Source: Nostocaceae cyanobacterium (GTDB lineage: Bacteria > Cyanobacteriota > Cyanobacteriia > Cyanobacteriales > Nostocaceae). From it: a DNA stretch of 32,474 bases. The position numbers and the translations under genes are program-made. The notes under the pieces were generated by a model. That model did no database searches. It saw nothing but the letters and a program-made list of their open reading frames with translations, and was not told the DNA's origin. The stretch spans positions 1-32,474 of the forward strand of contig JASJCY010000091.1 in NCBI GenBank assembly GCA_030065825.1, given 5' to 3'. Of this stretch, positions 25,115 to 32,474 are shown piece after piece (position 1 is the stretch's first letter; each line of letters opens with the position of its first letter).

Positions 25115-25343
25115 TATAGCGGTTTTCGGTTGAGTGTAGATGCGCAGTGACTTCCCAGAGGGTGGTACAGGAATTCTAACTCACCACGTCACTTGCTACA
25201 ACGGGGGAAACGATAGCACAGCACTGCTTCCCCTTCTTCTGTGCTACCCTGCACCAAAGCCACTACCTGTCTAGGTAAGCAGAGGGGTGGCTTTAGCTGG
25301 GGTGAGGTTGCGTATGTATTGTTCTCAAGTGAAAACCGCTATA
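25115..25343. mobile_element. MITE-like element, TATAGCGGTTTTC family, 229-bp copy
   Basis: Left end TATAGCGGTTTTCGGTTGAG and right end CTCAAGTGAAAACCGCTATA are inverted repeats. The interior is G/C-rich with patches such as GTGCTACCCTGCACC and GGGGTGGCTTTAGC that recur near 19160 and 19690. It is non-coding. Confidence 0.7.
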
Positions 25344-25394
25344 TTTGCTTATAGCAATTACTTTTAATTACATTTTACCATCTTGATTTTCCAC

Positions 25395-25426
25395 TAAAAA
25401 GCCCTGAGAAAAATTTCTTCAGGGTT
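25395..25426 (-). terminator. Intrinsic terminator downstream of rpsJ
   Basis: On the minus strand CCCTGA, an 11-base loop and TCAGGG are followed by CTTTTTAG. The site is about 470 bases past the rpsJ stop and probably ends the ribosomal-protein transcript. Confidence 0.65.
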
Positions 25427-25894
25427 ATGTCAAAATTATCACAAAGATATCTTTTTTATCCTTGTTCATTGGTCTTTTGTGGTAGTGCAACATTTAACCT
25501 CTACAAACCTACGCATCCGCAGGTAGTACCTGTATGGCATCAGATAAAATCCGATGGTTGTTGCCGACAAAGCTTTGCTGTACAGCAAAGCGCTAATAAA
25601 CGTTTTTGGAGGCTCTGGTAATACTGACCGCGCCTACTCTGACCGCACTATAACTTCTCACAGTCCATTATTTTACGTCGCGTGACATCCACCCCACCGC
25701 AAGGCGGATGGGGAATTCCGCAAATAAGGTTAAACAAGTTACTAACTCTCTCTATACTAGCACAATCCAGCTTTTAGCGCCTCGGTTTCGCTCAAAGACC
25801 TTGCTAAACCTCCGTAAATAACATTTACCAAAGTTTGTCAAGGTTTAACAAAGAATGATGCTAATTATTGCACCTCTGAATGACTAATGACTAA

Positions 25895-26212
25895 TTAGAG
25901 CTTAACTTCAATATCCACACCTGATGGTAGATCCAATTTCATTAAAGCATCAATAGTTTTAGGAGAAGGCTGGTAAATATCTATAATCCGACGGTGGGTA
26001 CGAGTTTCAAAATGTTCCCGTGAATCCTTATCAACGTGGGGCGATCGCAATACGCAGTAGATGCGGCGTTTTGTGGGTAGAGGAATTGGACCGATTGCTG
26101 TAGCGTTAGTGCGGTTAGCTGTATCTACAATCTTCTCGCAAGATGTATCGAGTAAGCGACGATCAAAAGCTTTTAAGCGAATTCTAATTTTTTGGTGCTG
26201 TAGGGTTGCCAT
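25895..26212 (-). CDS. rpsJ: Small-subunit ribosomal protein S10
   Basis: A 105-residue protein beginning [22 protein letters not shown]. Strong S10 features are [37 protein letters not shown] and the C-terminal [11 protein letters not shown]. The ATG at 26212 is chosen because the 40 residues that could be added upstream are non-conserved and AGGAAAA lies upstream on the minus strand. S10 is part of the 30S head and in other bacteria also takes part in antitermination as NusE. Its separation from tuf by 416 bases including a dispersed element and a terminator suggests it may have its own promoter. Confidence 0.96.
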   Translation of the reverse strand: MATLQHQKIRIRLKAFDRRLLDTSCEKIVDTANRTNATAIGPIPLPTKRRIYCVLRSPHVDKDSREHFETRTHRRIIDIYQPSPKTIDALMKLDLPSGVDIEVKL

Positions 26213-26396
26213 TTTCAATTTTCCTGGTTCTAGAAATTTTAGATTTTGCGGAAAGTTGGGGGTGTTAGTTTCCGTCCTGTTAAACTTTCCAAGACGGATT
26301 TTAGATTTTAGATTATAGATGCCAATCCACAATCCAAAATCAAAAATGCAAAATTCATGATACTGTTGGCGAATTAATGAATGGTCTAGCCCCTCA

Positions 26397-26531
26397 TTTC
26401 TCGTTCCTTGCCTCTTTTCAGCAATGCAGCGATTGAGGCTCCCCCCTCAAATCCGGGCTTCCTGCAAGTGCATTTCCACGCTGGAGCCTGGAAACGAGAG
26501 AGACACTCAAAGTTGGGGGGTGAAACCCATC
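26397..26531. repeat. Dispersed element, inverted copy 1 (between rpsJ and tuf)
   Basis: The plus strand reads TTTCTCGTTCCTTGCCTC, then AATGCAGCGATTGAGGCTCC, then AGTGCATTTCCACGC and ends GGTGAAACCCATC. The reverse complement matches 31401-31547 over its full length with scattered differences. No terminal repeats or coding potential are evident. The remaining parts of the 26213-26628 gap are AT-rich. Confidence 0.8.
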
Positions 26532-26573
26532 ATTAATTGACCAACAGTATCATTCATTTAAGGGAAGATAAAA

Positions 26574-26603
26574 GAGCAGAGAGGAATTTTACCATCTCTG
26601 CTC
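26574..26603 (-). terminator. Terminator downstream of tuf
   Basis: GAGCAGAGA and TCTCTGCTC form a perfect 9-bp stem 25 bases past the tuf stop. On the minus strand it is followed by TTTTATC. It should end, at least partly, the rpsL-rpsG-fusA-tuf transcript. Confidence 0.8.
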
Positions 26604-26628
26604 CTTGGGGGATTAAGGTACAGATGTA

Positions 26629-27858
26629 CTACTTAAGAATTTTGGAAACAACGCCAGCACCGATGGTGCGACCACCTTCACGAATAGCGAAGCGCATTCC
26701 TTGCTCAATAGCAATGGCGTTGATCAGTTCTACGGTCATTTTAATGCGGTCTCCGGGCATAACCATTTCCGCAGCGCTGCCATCATCAGCAGTAAAGGTC
26801 TTGATTGTACCGGTCACGTCGGTTGTCCGCACGTAGAACTGAGGACGGTAACCAGCAAAGAATGGAGTTTTACGACCACCTTCTTTATCTGTGAGAACGT
26901 AAACTTCACCTTCAAATTGGGTATGGGGAGTGATGGAACCAGGCTTGGCAAGTACCATACCGCGCTCAATATCAGTTTTTTGAATACCACGCAGTAGCAA
27001 ACCAGCGTTATCCCCAGCCATACCTTCTTCAAGACTCTTCTTGAACATCTCGATACCAGTAACGGTGGTGCTGCGAGTATCTCTAATTCCCACTAATTCA
27101 ACGGTATCGCCAATTTTGACCTTACCGCGCTCGATTCTACCGGTAGCTACCGTACCACGACCTGTGATGGAGAATACGTCCTCAACTGCCATGAGGAAGG
27201 GCTTATCTACATCGCGCTCAGGTGTAGGAATGAATGAGTCTACGTTATCCATAAGGTCGTAGATTTTATCTACCCACTCATTTTCACCCCGTTGGGTTTT
27301 GGGGTTAGCAGTCATGTGTTCCAGTGCCAGTAGACCAGAACCTGCGACGATGGGAATATCATCTCCAGGAAAATCGTAGCTGGAAAGCAATTCCCGAACT
27401 TCTAGTTCCACTAACTCTAGCAGTTCCTCGTCGTCTACTTGGTCTTGCTTGTTCAAGAACACTACTAGGCTGGGTACACCTACCTGTTTTGCCAGTAGGA
27501 TGTGTTCCCGAGTTTGGGGCATCGGACCATCAGCAGCAGACACCACTAGAATAGCTCCATCCATCTGGGCAGCACCAGTGATCATGTTTTTTACGTAGTC
27601 TGCGTGTCCGGGGCAGTCTACGTGGGCATAGTGCCGATTTTCAGTTTCATATTCTACGTGGGCGGTGTTAATGGTAATACCCCGCGCCTTTTCCTCAGGA
27701 GCATTATCGATTTGATCGTAAGCCTTTGCCTGAGCCTGACCAAGAGCCGACAAGGTCATGGTAATAGCTGCTGTCAGCGTAGTTTTACCATGGTCAACGT
27801 GTCCAATGGTACCAATGTTTACGTGGGGTTTAGTTCTTTCAAACTTTGCGCGTGCCAT
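26629..27858 (-). CDS. tuf: Translation elongation factor EF-Tu
   Basis: A 409-residue GTPase that delivers aminoacyl-tRNA to the ribosome. The nucleotide-binding motifs are GHVDHGKT (about residues 19-26), DCPGHADY (about 81-88) and NKQD (about 136-139). The effector region contains [14 protein letters not shown]. Domains 2 and 3 end with VVSKILK. Length is as usual for cyanobacterial and plastid EF-Tu. AAGGAAAG lies upstream of the ATG at good spacing. The gene starts 23 bases after fusA ends, so the two are cotranscribed. Confidence 0.98.
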   Translation of the reverse strand: MARAKFERTKPHVNIGTIGHVDHGKTTLTAAITMTLSALGQAQAKAYDQIDNAPEEKARGITINTAHVEYETENRHYAHVDCPGHADYVKNMITGAAQMDGAILVVSAADGPMPQTREHILLAKQVGVPSLVVFLNKQDQVDDEELLELVELEVRELLSSYDFPGDDIPIVAGSGLLALEHMTANPKTQRGENEWVDKIYDLMDNVDSFIPTPERDVDKPFLMAVEDVFSITGRGTVATGRIERGKVKIGDTVELVGIRDTRSTTVTGIEMFKKSLEEGMAGDNAGLLLRGIQKTDIERGMVLAKPGSITPHTQFEGEVYVLTDKEGGRKTPFFAGYRPQFYVRTTDVTGTIKTFTADDGSAAEMVMPGDRIKMTVELINAIAIEQGMRFAIREGGRTIGAGVVSKILK

Positions 27859-27881
27859 GTATAGTACTTTCCTTTTCTAAA

Positions 27882-29960
27882 TTAAGCGTTCCCTTTGCTT
27901 TTAGCTATGATTGCCTCAGACACGTTGCGAGGCACTTCTTCGTAGTGGCTAAACTCCATGGAGAAGACGCCCCGACCCTGGGTTTTTGACCGGATATCAG
28001 TGGCGTAGCCAAACATTTCTGCCAATGGGACTTTAGCAGTCACCTTTGACAGACCATCTTCAGAACCCATGCCCTCTATTTGTCCGCGACGGGAATTGAG
28101 GTCGCCCATCACATCCCCTAGGAAGTTTTCGGGTACTTCTACCTCAACTTTCATCATCGGCTCTAAGAGGGCAGGTGAAGCCTTCATTGCTGCCGCTTTC
28201 ATTGCCATGGAACCGGCAATTTTGAAAGCCATTTCTGAAGAGTCTACATCGTGGTAAGAGCCATCAATCAACGTTGCTTTCACGTCAATTAAGGGATATC
28301 CAGCTAGAATACCGGATTCGCAGGTTTCTTTCATTCCTGCTTCCACTGGTGCGATGTACTCTTTGGGGACAGCACCACCAACAATCTTGGAGACAAATTC
28401 AAAGCCGCTTCCGGGTTCTCCTGGCTCCAAGTCAACTACAACGTGACCGTACTGACCTTTACCACCACTTTGGCGGATGAATTTACCTTCTACTTTGGTG
28501 ACAGCTTTGCTAATTGTTTCGCGGTAAGCTACTTGCGGCGCACCGATGTTAGCTTCCACTTTAAATTCCCGTAGCATTCTGTCTACCAGAATTTCCAAGT
28601 GCAACTCACCCATTCCGGCAATTACGGTTTGGTTAGTTTCCGGATCAACGCTGACACGGAAGGTTGGGTCTTCTTCCGAGAGAGTTTGCAGAGCTTTGGA
28701 GAGCTTATCCATGTCGTTCTTGGTTTTGGGTTCTACCGCCACCGAGATTACAGGTTCGGGGATATACAAGGATTCCAGAATTACTGGCGCTCCTTCGTCA
28801 CAGAGGGTGTCTCCTGTGAGAGTATCTTTTAATCCCACAGCCGCTCCCAAATCCCCCGCCCGTAATTCATCGACATCGATTCTCTCATCTGCCTTCATCA
28901 CCACTAAGCGGGAAATTCGCTCTTTTTTATCTTTTGTGGCGTTATAAACGTAGCTGCCTTTCTTCAAAATACCAGAGTAAACGCGCACAAAGGTTAAGCG
29001 ACCGTAGGGGTCTGCCATAATTTTGAACGCGAGTGCCGATAAAGGTGCATCATCATCGGCGTGTCTGTTGACGATTTCACCATTAGGTAGCGTACCTTCG
29101 ATGGCTGGTACTTCAGTTGGCGCTGGCAGATAATCTACAACTGCATCTAGCAGCAGTTGCACGCCCTTATTTTTAAAGGCTGAACCGCACAACATTGGCA
29201 CAATTGTACCTGCAAGCACCCCTTTACGCAGGGCAGTGCTAATTTCGGAGGCGGTAAGTTCTTCACCTTCAAAATACTTATTCATCAGGTCGTCATCAGT
29301 TTCCGCTACCGCTTCTACTAGTTTGGTACGGTACTCTTCCACCTCAGCTTGCATTTCGGGGGGAATATCCGTTTGCTGGATATCTGTTCCCTGGTCATTA
29401 TTGTATATAAAAGCACACATTTTTACCAGGTCAACAATTCCCTGAAATTCGCTTTCACTACCAATTGGCAGTTGAATGGGAACAGCGTTAGTCCGCAAGC
29501 GATCGCCTACCTGCTCGTATACTTTATAGAAGTTCGCACCAGTGCGATCCATCTTGTTCACAAAGACGATGCGGGGTACCTGATAACGGTCTGCCTGACG
29601 CCAAACTGTTTCTGTTTGGGGCTGTACACCACCTACAGAACATAAAACGGTAATTACACCATCAAGTACCCGCATAGAACGTTCTACTTCGATGGTGAAA
29701 TCAACGTGTCCCGGTGTGTCAATAATATTAATTTGATGATCTTTCCAACTGGTACTAATTGCAGCAGCAGTAATGGTGATTCCCCGCTCCCGCTCCTGAG
29801 CCATCCAGTCGGTGACAGCAGTCCCTTCGTGGACTTCACCAATCTTATGAATGATGCCAGAGTAAAACAGGATTCTTTCTGTTGTTGTTGTCTTGCCCGC
29901 ATCTATATGCGCCGCAATACCTATATTGCGTACTTTTTCCAGCGGGATACTACGTGCCAC
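27882..29960 (-). CDS. fusA: Translation elongation factor EF-G
   Basis: A 692-residue GTPase that drives ribosomal translocation. The motifs are [13 protein letters not shown] at residues about 15-27, [18 protein letters not shown] and NKMDRTGA. Domains III to V follow, with the [14 protein letters not shown] segment of domain IV and a conserved C-terminal region ending in [10 protein letters not shown] plus a short tail. The start codon is GTG (29958-29960), supported by GGAGGG four bases upstream, the strongest Shine-Dalgarno sequence in the cluster. The length is that of a typical bacterial EF-G. It lies between rpsG and tuf in the normal str order. Confidence 0.98.
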   Translation of the reverse strand: MARSIPLEKVRNIGIAAHIDAGKTTTTERILFYSGIIHKIGEVHEGTAVTDWMAQERERGITITAAAISTSWKDHQINIIDTPGHVDFTIEVERSMRVLDGVITVLCSVGGVQPQTETVWRQADRYQVPRIVFVNKMDRTGANFYKVYEQVGDRLRTNAVPIQLPIGSESEFQGIVDLVKMCAFIYNNDQGTDIQQTDIPPEMQAEVEEYRTKLVEAVAETDDDLMNKYFEGEELTASEISTALRKGVLAGTIVPMLCGSAFKNKGVQLLLDAVVDYLPAPTEVPAIEGTLPNGEIVNRHADDDAPLSALAFKIMADPYGRLTFVRVYSGILKKGSYVYNATKDKKERISRLVVMKADERIDVDELRAGDLGAAVGLKDTLTGDTLCDEGAPVILESLYIPEPVISVAVEPKTKNDMDKLSKALQTLSEEDPTFRVSVDPETNQTVIAGMGELHLEILVDRMLREFKVEANIGAPQVAYRETISKAVTKVEGKFIRQSGGKGQYGHVVVDLEPGEPGSGFEFVSKIVGGAVPKEYIAPVEAGMKETCESGILAGYPLIDVKATLIDGSYHDVDSSEMAFKIAGSMAMKAAAMKASPALLEPMMKVEVEVPENFLGDVMGDLNSRRGQIEGMGSEDGLSKVTAKVPLAEMFGYATDIRSKTQGRGVFSMEFSHYEEVPRNVSEAIIAKSKGNA

Positions 29961-30083
29961 ACTTCCCTCCTATAGTTTTCGCCTCATGATATCTCGTATA
30001 TTACACTTTGTTAAGTTTCTATACTTTTGCAGAAAACCGTCATTTTTTGTAAACAGTACAATATATCGCTTTTTAATGAGTCT

Positions 30084-30131
30084 CCGTCCTTAAGAACGGG
30101 GTTTTTTTAGACGCGCTATTTACGCGTCTTT
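30084..30131. terminator. Paired hairpins in the rpsG-fusA gap
   Basis: Hairpin one is CCGTCCTTAAGAACGG followed on the plus strand by GGTTTTTTT. Hairpin two is AGACGCG CTATTTA CGCGTCT (30109-30129). On the minus strand, the direction of the operon, hairpin two comes first just after the rpsG stop. On the plus strand the first would be a good terminator for antisense transcripts. The role in the operon is uncertain. Confidence 0.5.
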
Positions 30132-30134
30132 CAA

Positions 30135-30605
30135 TTAATAGCGATAGTGGGCAAAGGCTTTGTTGGCTTCTGCCATCCGGTGTGTTTCTTCGCGCTTACG
30201 AATTGTACTTCCAGTTTCGTTGGCAGCATCCATTAATTCGTTTGCCAATTTGTTTGCCATTGTCCTACCAGGACGTTGTCTGGAGTACTGCACCAACCAA
30301 CGTAGTGCTAGGGTAGTACCCCGATCAGCACGTACTTCCATCGGTACTTGGTAGGTAGCACCACCCACTCGTCGTGCCTTTACTTCTACCAAAGGAGTGG
30401 CATTACGCACAGCTCTTTCAAAGGTTTCTAAAGGATCACCACCGGTGCGTTCTTCAATTGTTTTAAATGCGTCATAAACGACTCTAGCAGCGAGGGATTT
30501 TTTCCCATGACGCATAATCCGCCGCATGATCATACTTACGAGACGGCTGTTATAAACTGAGTCAGGGGGAACGGGACGCCTTTGAACAACACCACGACGA
30601 GACAT
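30135..30605 (-). CDS. rpsG: Small-subunit ribosomal protein S7
   Basis: A 156-residue protein of standard length that binds the 3' major domain of 16S rRNA and starts assembly of the 30S head. It opens [20 protein letters not shown] and contains [31 protein letters not shown] and the C-terminal [20 protein letters not shown]. In many bacteria S7 represses its own operon by binding the rpsL-rpsG gap. The 285-base gap here is longer than in E. coli and contains the hairpin at 30855-30883. AAGG lies eight bases before the ATG. Confidence 0.98.
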   Translation of the reverse strand: MSRRGVVQRRPVPPDSVYNSRLVSMIMRRIMRHGKKSLAARVVYDAFKTIEERTGGDPLETFERAVRNATPLVEVKARRVGGATYQVPMEVRADRGTTLALRWLVQYSRQRPGRTMANKLANELMDAANETGSTIRKREETHRMAEANKAFAHYRY

Positions 30606-30854
30606 AATTCAACCTTAATTCTGATTTAGCAACGATAATGATATACGATTTACACAGACCTTTTACATTTATTGCCAGCGATGCTGACTTGTTTACTTGC
30701 TCTCCACAAGTAGACATATAACGCGACAATTATTATATACCTTAAGACTCATCTTTCAATGCTGCTGTCGCTAACAACATTCCGAAAAAATCCCTGCCTT
30801 CATGGGCTGAACGCAGGCTACAGTAGTTCAAATTTTTTGGTGAAGGTGGCTGCT

Positions 30855-30883
30855 GCGATTAACCGCAAATTTCGATTAATCGC
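30855..30883 (-). promoter_or_regulatory. Hairpin just downstream of rpsL
   Basis: GCGATTAA and TTAATCGC form a perfect 8-bp stem around a 13-base loop, 7 bases past the rpsL stop. No T tract follows, so a processing or stability role is more likely than termination. The rest of the 30606-30890 gap shows nothing clear. Confidence 0.45.
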
Positions 30884-30890
30884 AACGGCT

Positions 30891-31265
30891 TTATCCTTTA
30901 GGACGCTTTGTTCCATATTTGGAACGACCTTGCTTACGGTCTTTGACTCCGGCTGTATCTAAGGTGCCACGGATAATGTGGTATCTCACGCCTGGTAAGT
31001 CCTTTACACGACCGCCGCGAATCATCACGACAGAGTGCTCTTGTAGGTTGTGACCTATTCCTGGAATATAAGCTGTGACTTCAAATCCAGAAGTTAGTCT
31101 CACCCTCGCTACTTTGCGCAGAGCTGAGTTAGGTTTTTTCGGCGTTGTTGTGTACACCCTGGTGCAAACCCCCCGACGTTGAGGGCATTGTTTTAGGGCT
31201 GGGGACTTGGTTTTCTGACGCGCTAGTTCGCGTTCATTACGGATTAATTGCTGTATTGTTGGCAT
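30891..31265 (-). CDS. rpsL: Small-subunit ribosomal protein S12
   Basis: A 124-residue protein at the ribosomal decoding centre. It opens [20 protein letters not shown] and contains the conserved [45 protein letters not shown] and [12 protein letters not shown], each cited here in short pieces of the full segment. In many bacteria K43 (in KPNSA) is where streptomycin-resistance changes occur; the wild-type lysine is present. It is the first gene of the str cluster. The promoter should lie within 31266-31400, but I cannot mark it with confidence. Confidence 0.98.
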   Translation of the reverse strand: MPTIQQLIRNERELARQKTKSPALKQCPQRRGVCTRVYTTTPKKPNSALRKVARVRLTSGFEVTAYIPGIGHNLQEHSVVMIRGGRVKDLPGVRYHIIRGTLDTAGVKDRKQGRSKYGTKRPKG

Positions 31266-31400
31266 GAGTTACAGCACGTATGCGTTACTGTCTATACTTT
31301 CTAAGTTTTAACAAATCACTATTATACCGTTTTTAATGATTTTCTGTCAAATTTTAAGTTTACGCAAAATCATCAGGGGTAATCCTGTTAGTCAATTAGT

Positions 31401-31547
31401 GATGGGTTTCACCCCCAACTTTGAGTATCTCTCTGGTTTCCAGGCGACGGTCTGGAAATGCACTCACCAGAGGCTCCCGGCGACCGCCAGGATTTGAGGC
31501 GGGAGCCTCAATCGCTGCATTCCTGAAAAAAGGCAAGGAACGAGAAA
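31401..31547. repeat. Dispersed element, inverted copy 2 (upstream of rpsL)
   Basis: Reads GATGGGTTTCACCCCCAAC, then GGAAATGCACT, GATTTGAGGCGGGAGCC, CTCAATCGCTGCATT and GGCAAGGAACGAGAAA. It is the reverse complement of 26397-26531 apart from scattered changes. A 60-codon minus-strand frame across it is repeat DNA and is not called. Confidence 0.8.
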
Positions 31548-31620
31548 AAATCATCGGGGGTAAGCCCCACAATTCCATTTATGGGATAAGCCTATAACCC
31601 ACATTCCGCACCATTTTCAA

Positions 31621-31931
31621 TATAGCGGTTTTCAGTTAATTTCTAGTTACCAGCGTCACGCTGGTAATTAGGGGAGTTGAGGCTCTGCCTCCTGGTTATC
31701 CTTTTTGGAAGTGCAAGTTGTTAGGTGAAACGAAGTGGAACTCAACAATCATGTTGATAGCGTTGGGTTACCCTGCAGCGAAGGCTACCCTACGGGAAGC
31801 AAGCTACAACCCAACCGACGCCAGTTTTCTTGGGTCTTGCTGTCAAAACCCCACGGAAGACAGCCGGGGACGCAGAAATTGCCCTAATCTAACGAGACAG
31901 TATGTTAGAGGTAAGAGTGAAAAACGCTATA
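31621..31931. mobile_element. Composite MITE-like element, TATAGCGGTTTTC family
   Basis: Left end TATAGCGGTTTTCAGTTAA and right end GAGTGAAAAACGCTATA are inverted repeats. Inside are three other dispersed repeats: the GTTACCAGCG/CGCTGGTAA palindrome (31645-31670), a GTTGGGTT/AACCCAAC repeat (31761-31816) and the hairpin repeat at 31842-31920. The 76-codon frame at 31718 runs through these repeats and is not called. Confidence 0.6.
31842..31920. repeat. Repeat with two conserved hairpins, copy 2
   Basis: Reads GTCAAAACCCCACGG with CCGGGG, then GCCCTAATCTAACGAGAC, then CTAAC ... GTTAG and AGGTAAGAGT. Block order is the same as at 14983-15078 but both loops differ. Confidence 0.5.
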
Positions 31932-31988
31932 TTCCCCGTCTTTTGTGATAAAATACATTTAATTGCTCTACCATAGGGCTATACCTAA

Positions 31989-32233
31989 GAGGTTGTTTGA
32001 GGGGTCCAAAAGGTTACTTAAAACCTCTGTGGGTAAACCTCTCTCCTACTAGTCCAGAGGCTTTAAGACCCCTATTTTTCTGTTCCCCTTCCAGCATTAA
32101 AAGTTTTTCCGCTTCCCTCTCCTGTTTCCCCTCTCCCATTGGGAGAGGGGAAACAGGAGAGGGCTTCCCCTAGGGGTTAGGGGTTAGGTTTTTAGGGTTG
32201 TGATGTTAAACATAATATTTTTCAAACATCCTC
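31989..32233. mobile_element. MITE-like element, GAGGNTGTTTGA ends, TAA target duplication
   Basis: The left end GAGGTTGTTTGA and right end TCAAACATCCTC are inverted repeats with one mismatch. TAA flanks the element on both sides (31986-31988 and 32234-32236), consistent with a TNA target duplication of the kind made by some IS5-group transposases. The interior contains AAAGTTTTTCCGCTTCCC and a CCTCTCCCATTGGGAGAGG hairpin shared with 19338-19500. It is 245 bp and non-coding. Confidence 0.65.
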
Positions 32234-32239
32234 TAAGGT

Positions 32240-32474
32240 TACTGGCGAGAGTTTGACACTCCATCGTCCTATAAGGACGAGGATTCTTGGTTAATTGACA
32301 CTCCTTAAATCTAGAGCGGACGCCGTCTATCCTTATTACCGACTTCCCGCAGAAAAACTGCAAAAGAAGCAAGCTGAAGCAATCTAGACCCAGCGGGATT
32401 ATCTCCCCAAACGTAGTTTTACCCTGTTCTCCGGTGCCCCCGGATACAGCATTTATGTATATATTCAACTTTGC
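32240..32474 (-). other. Possible end of an IS200/IS605-type element
   Basis: TTGACACTCC occurs twice (32253-32262 and 32295-32304) around a CGTCCTATAAGGACG hairpin, followed by GAGGATTCTTGG. This layout resembles subterminal hairpins of IS200/IS605 elements. A 94-codon minus-strand frame covers the region and reads NAVSGGTGEQGKTTFGE near the window end, which might be a decayed tnpB C-terminus, but the resemblance is weak and the window ends there. Confidence 0.3.

Larger units (their letters stand above)
24883..25894. other. 1-kb gap between rpsJ and the LON-domain gene
   Basis: Both flanking genes are on the minus strand. The gap holds a TATAGCGG-family element (25115-25343), an intrinsic terminator for the ribosomal-protein side (25395-25426), an AGCTTTGCTG/CAGCAAAGC hairpin near 25571-25592, and a CCACCGCAAGGCGGATGG hairpin near 25694. 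A 64-codon plus-strand frame at 25427 has no family resemblance. Promoter signals for the LON-domain gene should lie just above 24883, but none is clear. Confidence 0.5.

Noticed and set aside
25427-25621. 64-codon plus-strand frame starting just after the rpsJ terminator
   Set aside because: It has an ATG but no family resemblance, no clear ribosome-binding site, and lies in repeat-rich sequence; support is too weak.
31396-31948. 60- and 76-codon frames upstream of rpsL
   Set aside because: Both run through dispersed repeats that recur elsewhere in the window.

Overview
The window looks like chromosomal DNA of a filamentous, probably heterocyst-forming cyanobacterium (Nostocales-like). Supporting signs are frequent HIP1 octamers (GCGATCGC), families found mainly in cyanobacteria (DUF1830, DUF1997, DICT sensor, an RNase E with a basic C-terminal tail), the rpsL-rpsG-fusA-tuf-rpsJ cluster next to a stand-alone LON-domain gene and pheA, and gaps packed with heptamer repeats (TTCCCTA, TTGGTAA types) and small inverted-repeat elements. 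The genus cannot be fixed from sequence reading alone.

Layout. 1-3000: a DUF1830 gene (-) with its own terminator and a cobalamin-binding radical SAM gene (+). 3100-6300: a DICT-domain sensor with a decayed HD-GYP-like half, a 19-bp tandem repeat block, a pentapeptide-repeat protein and a stand-alone class III nucleotide cyclase. 6700-10600: a CPBP membrane protease, clpS, a small unknown protein, a class I/II aminotransferase close to LL-diaminopimelate aminotransferases, and a 64-residue conserved protein. 10600-19000: a CRP-type palindrome, a STAS-domain protein, a large radical SAM/DUF2344 protein, 1.8 kb of degenerate mobile and RNA-like sequence, then rne and rnhB. 19000-24900: repeats, a DUF1997 gene, a GT39-like membrane glycosyltransferase, pheA and a LON-domain protein. 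24900-32474: the str cluster on the minus strand with rpsJ, then a repeat-rich right end.

How the genes fit together. The radical SAM/DUF2344 gene, rne and rnhB form an RNA-metabolism neighbourhood. The str cluster, rpsJ, the LON-domain gene and pheA keep an order I recall from other cyanobacteria, but with non-coding insertions in the gaps. Signalling genes (DICT protein, nucleotide cyclase, STAS protein) and one CRP-type site suggest cyclic-nucleotide signalling, although no direct link is shown here.

The least ordinary part is the non-coding DNA. It holds several families of short elements with terminal inverted repeats, inverted copies of one element on either side of rpsL-tuf, and, between 14.4 and 15.7 kb, a tnpB-like remnant, two copies of a hairpin motif with compensatory base changes, and a 47-bp tandem repeat. 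No tRNA, rRNA or CRISPR array was recognised. No intact transposase gene was seen.
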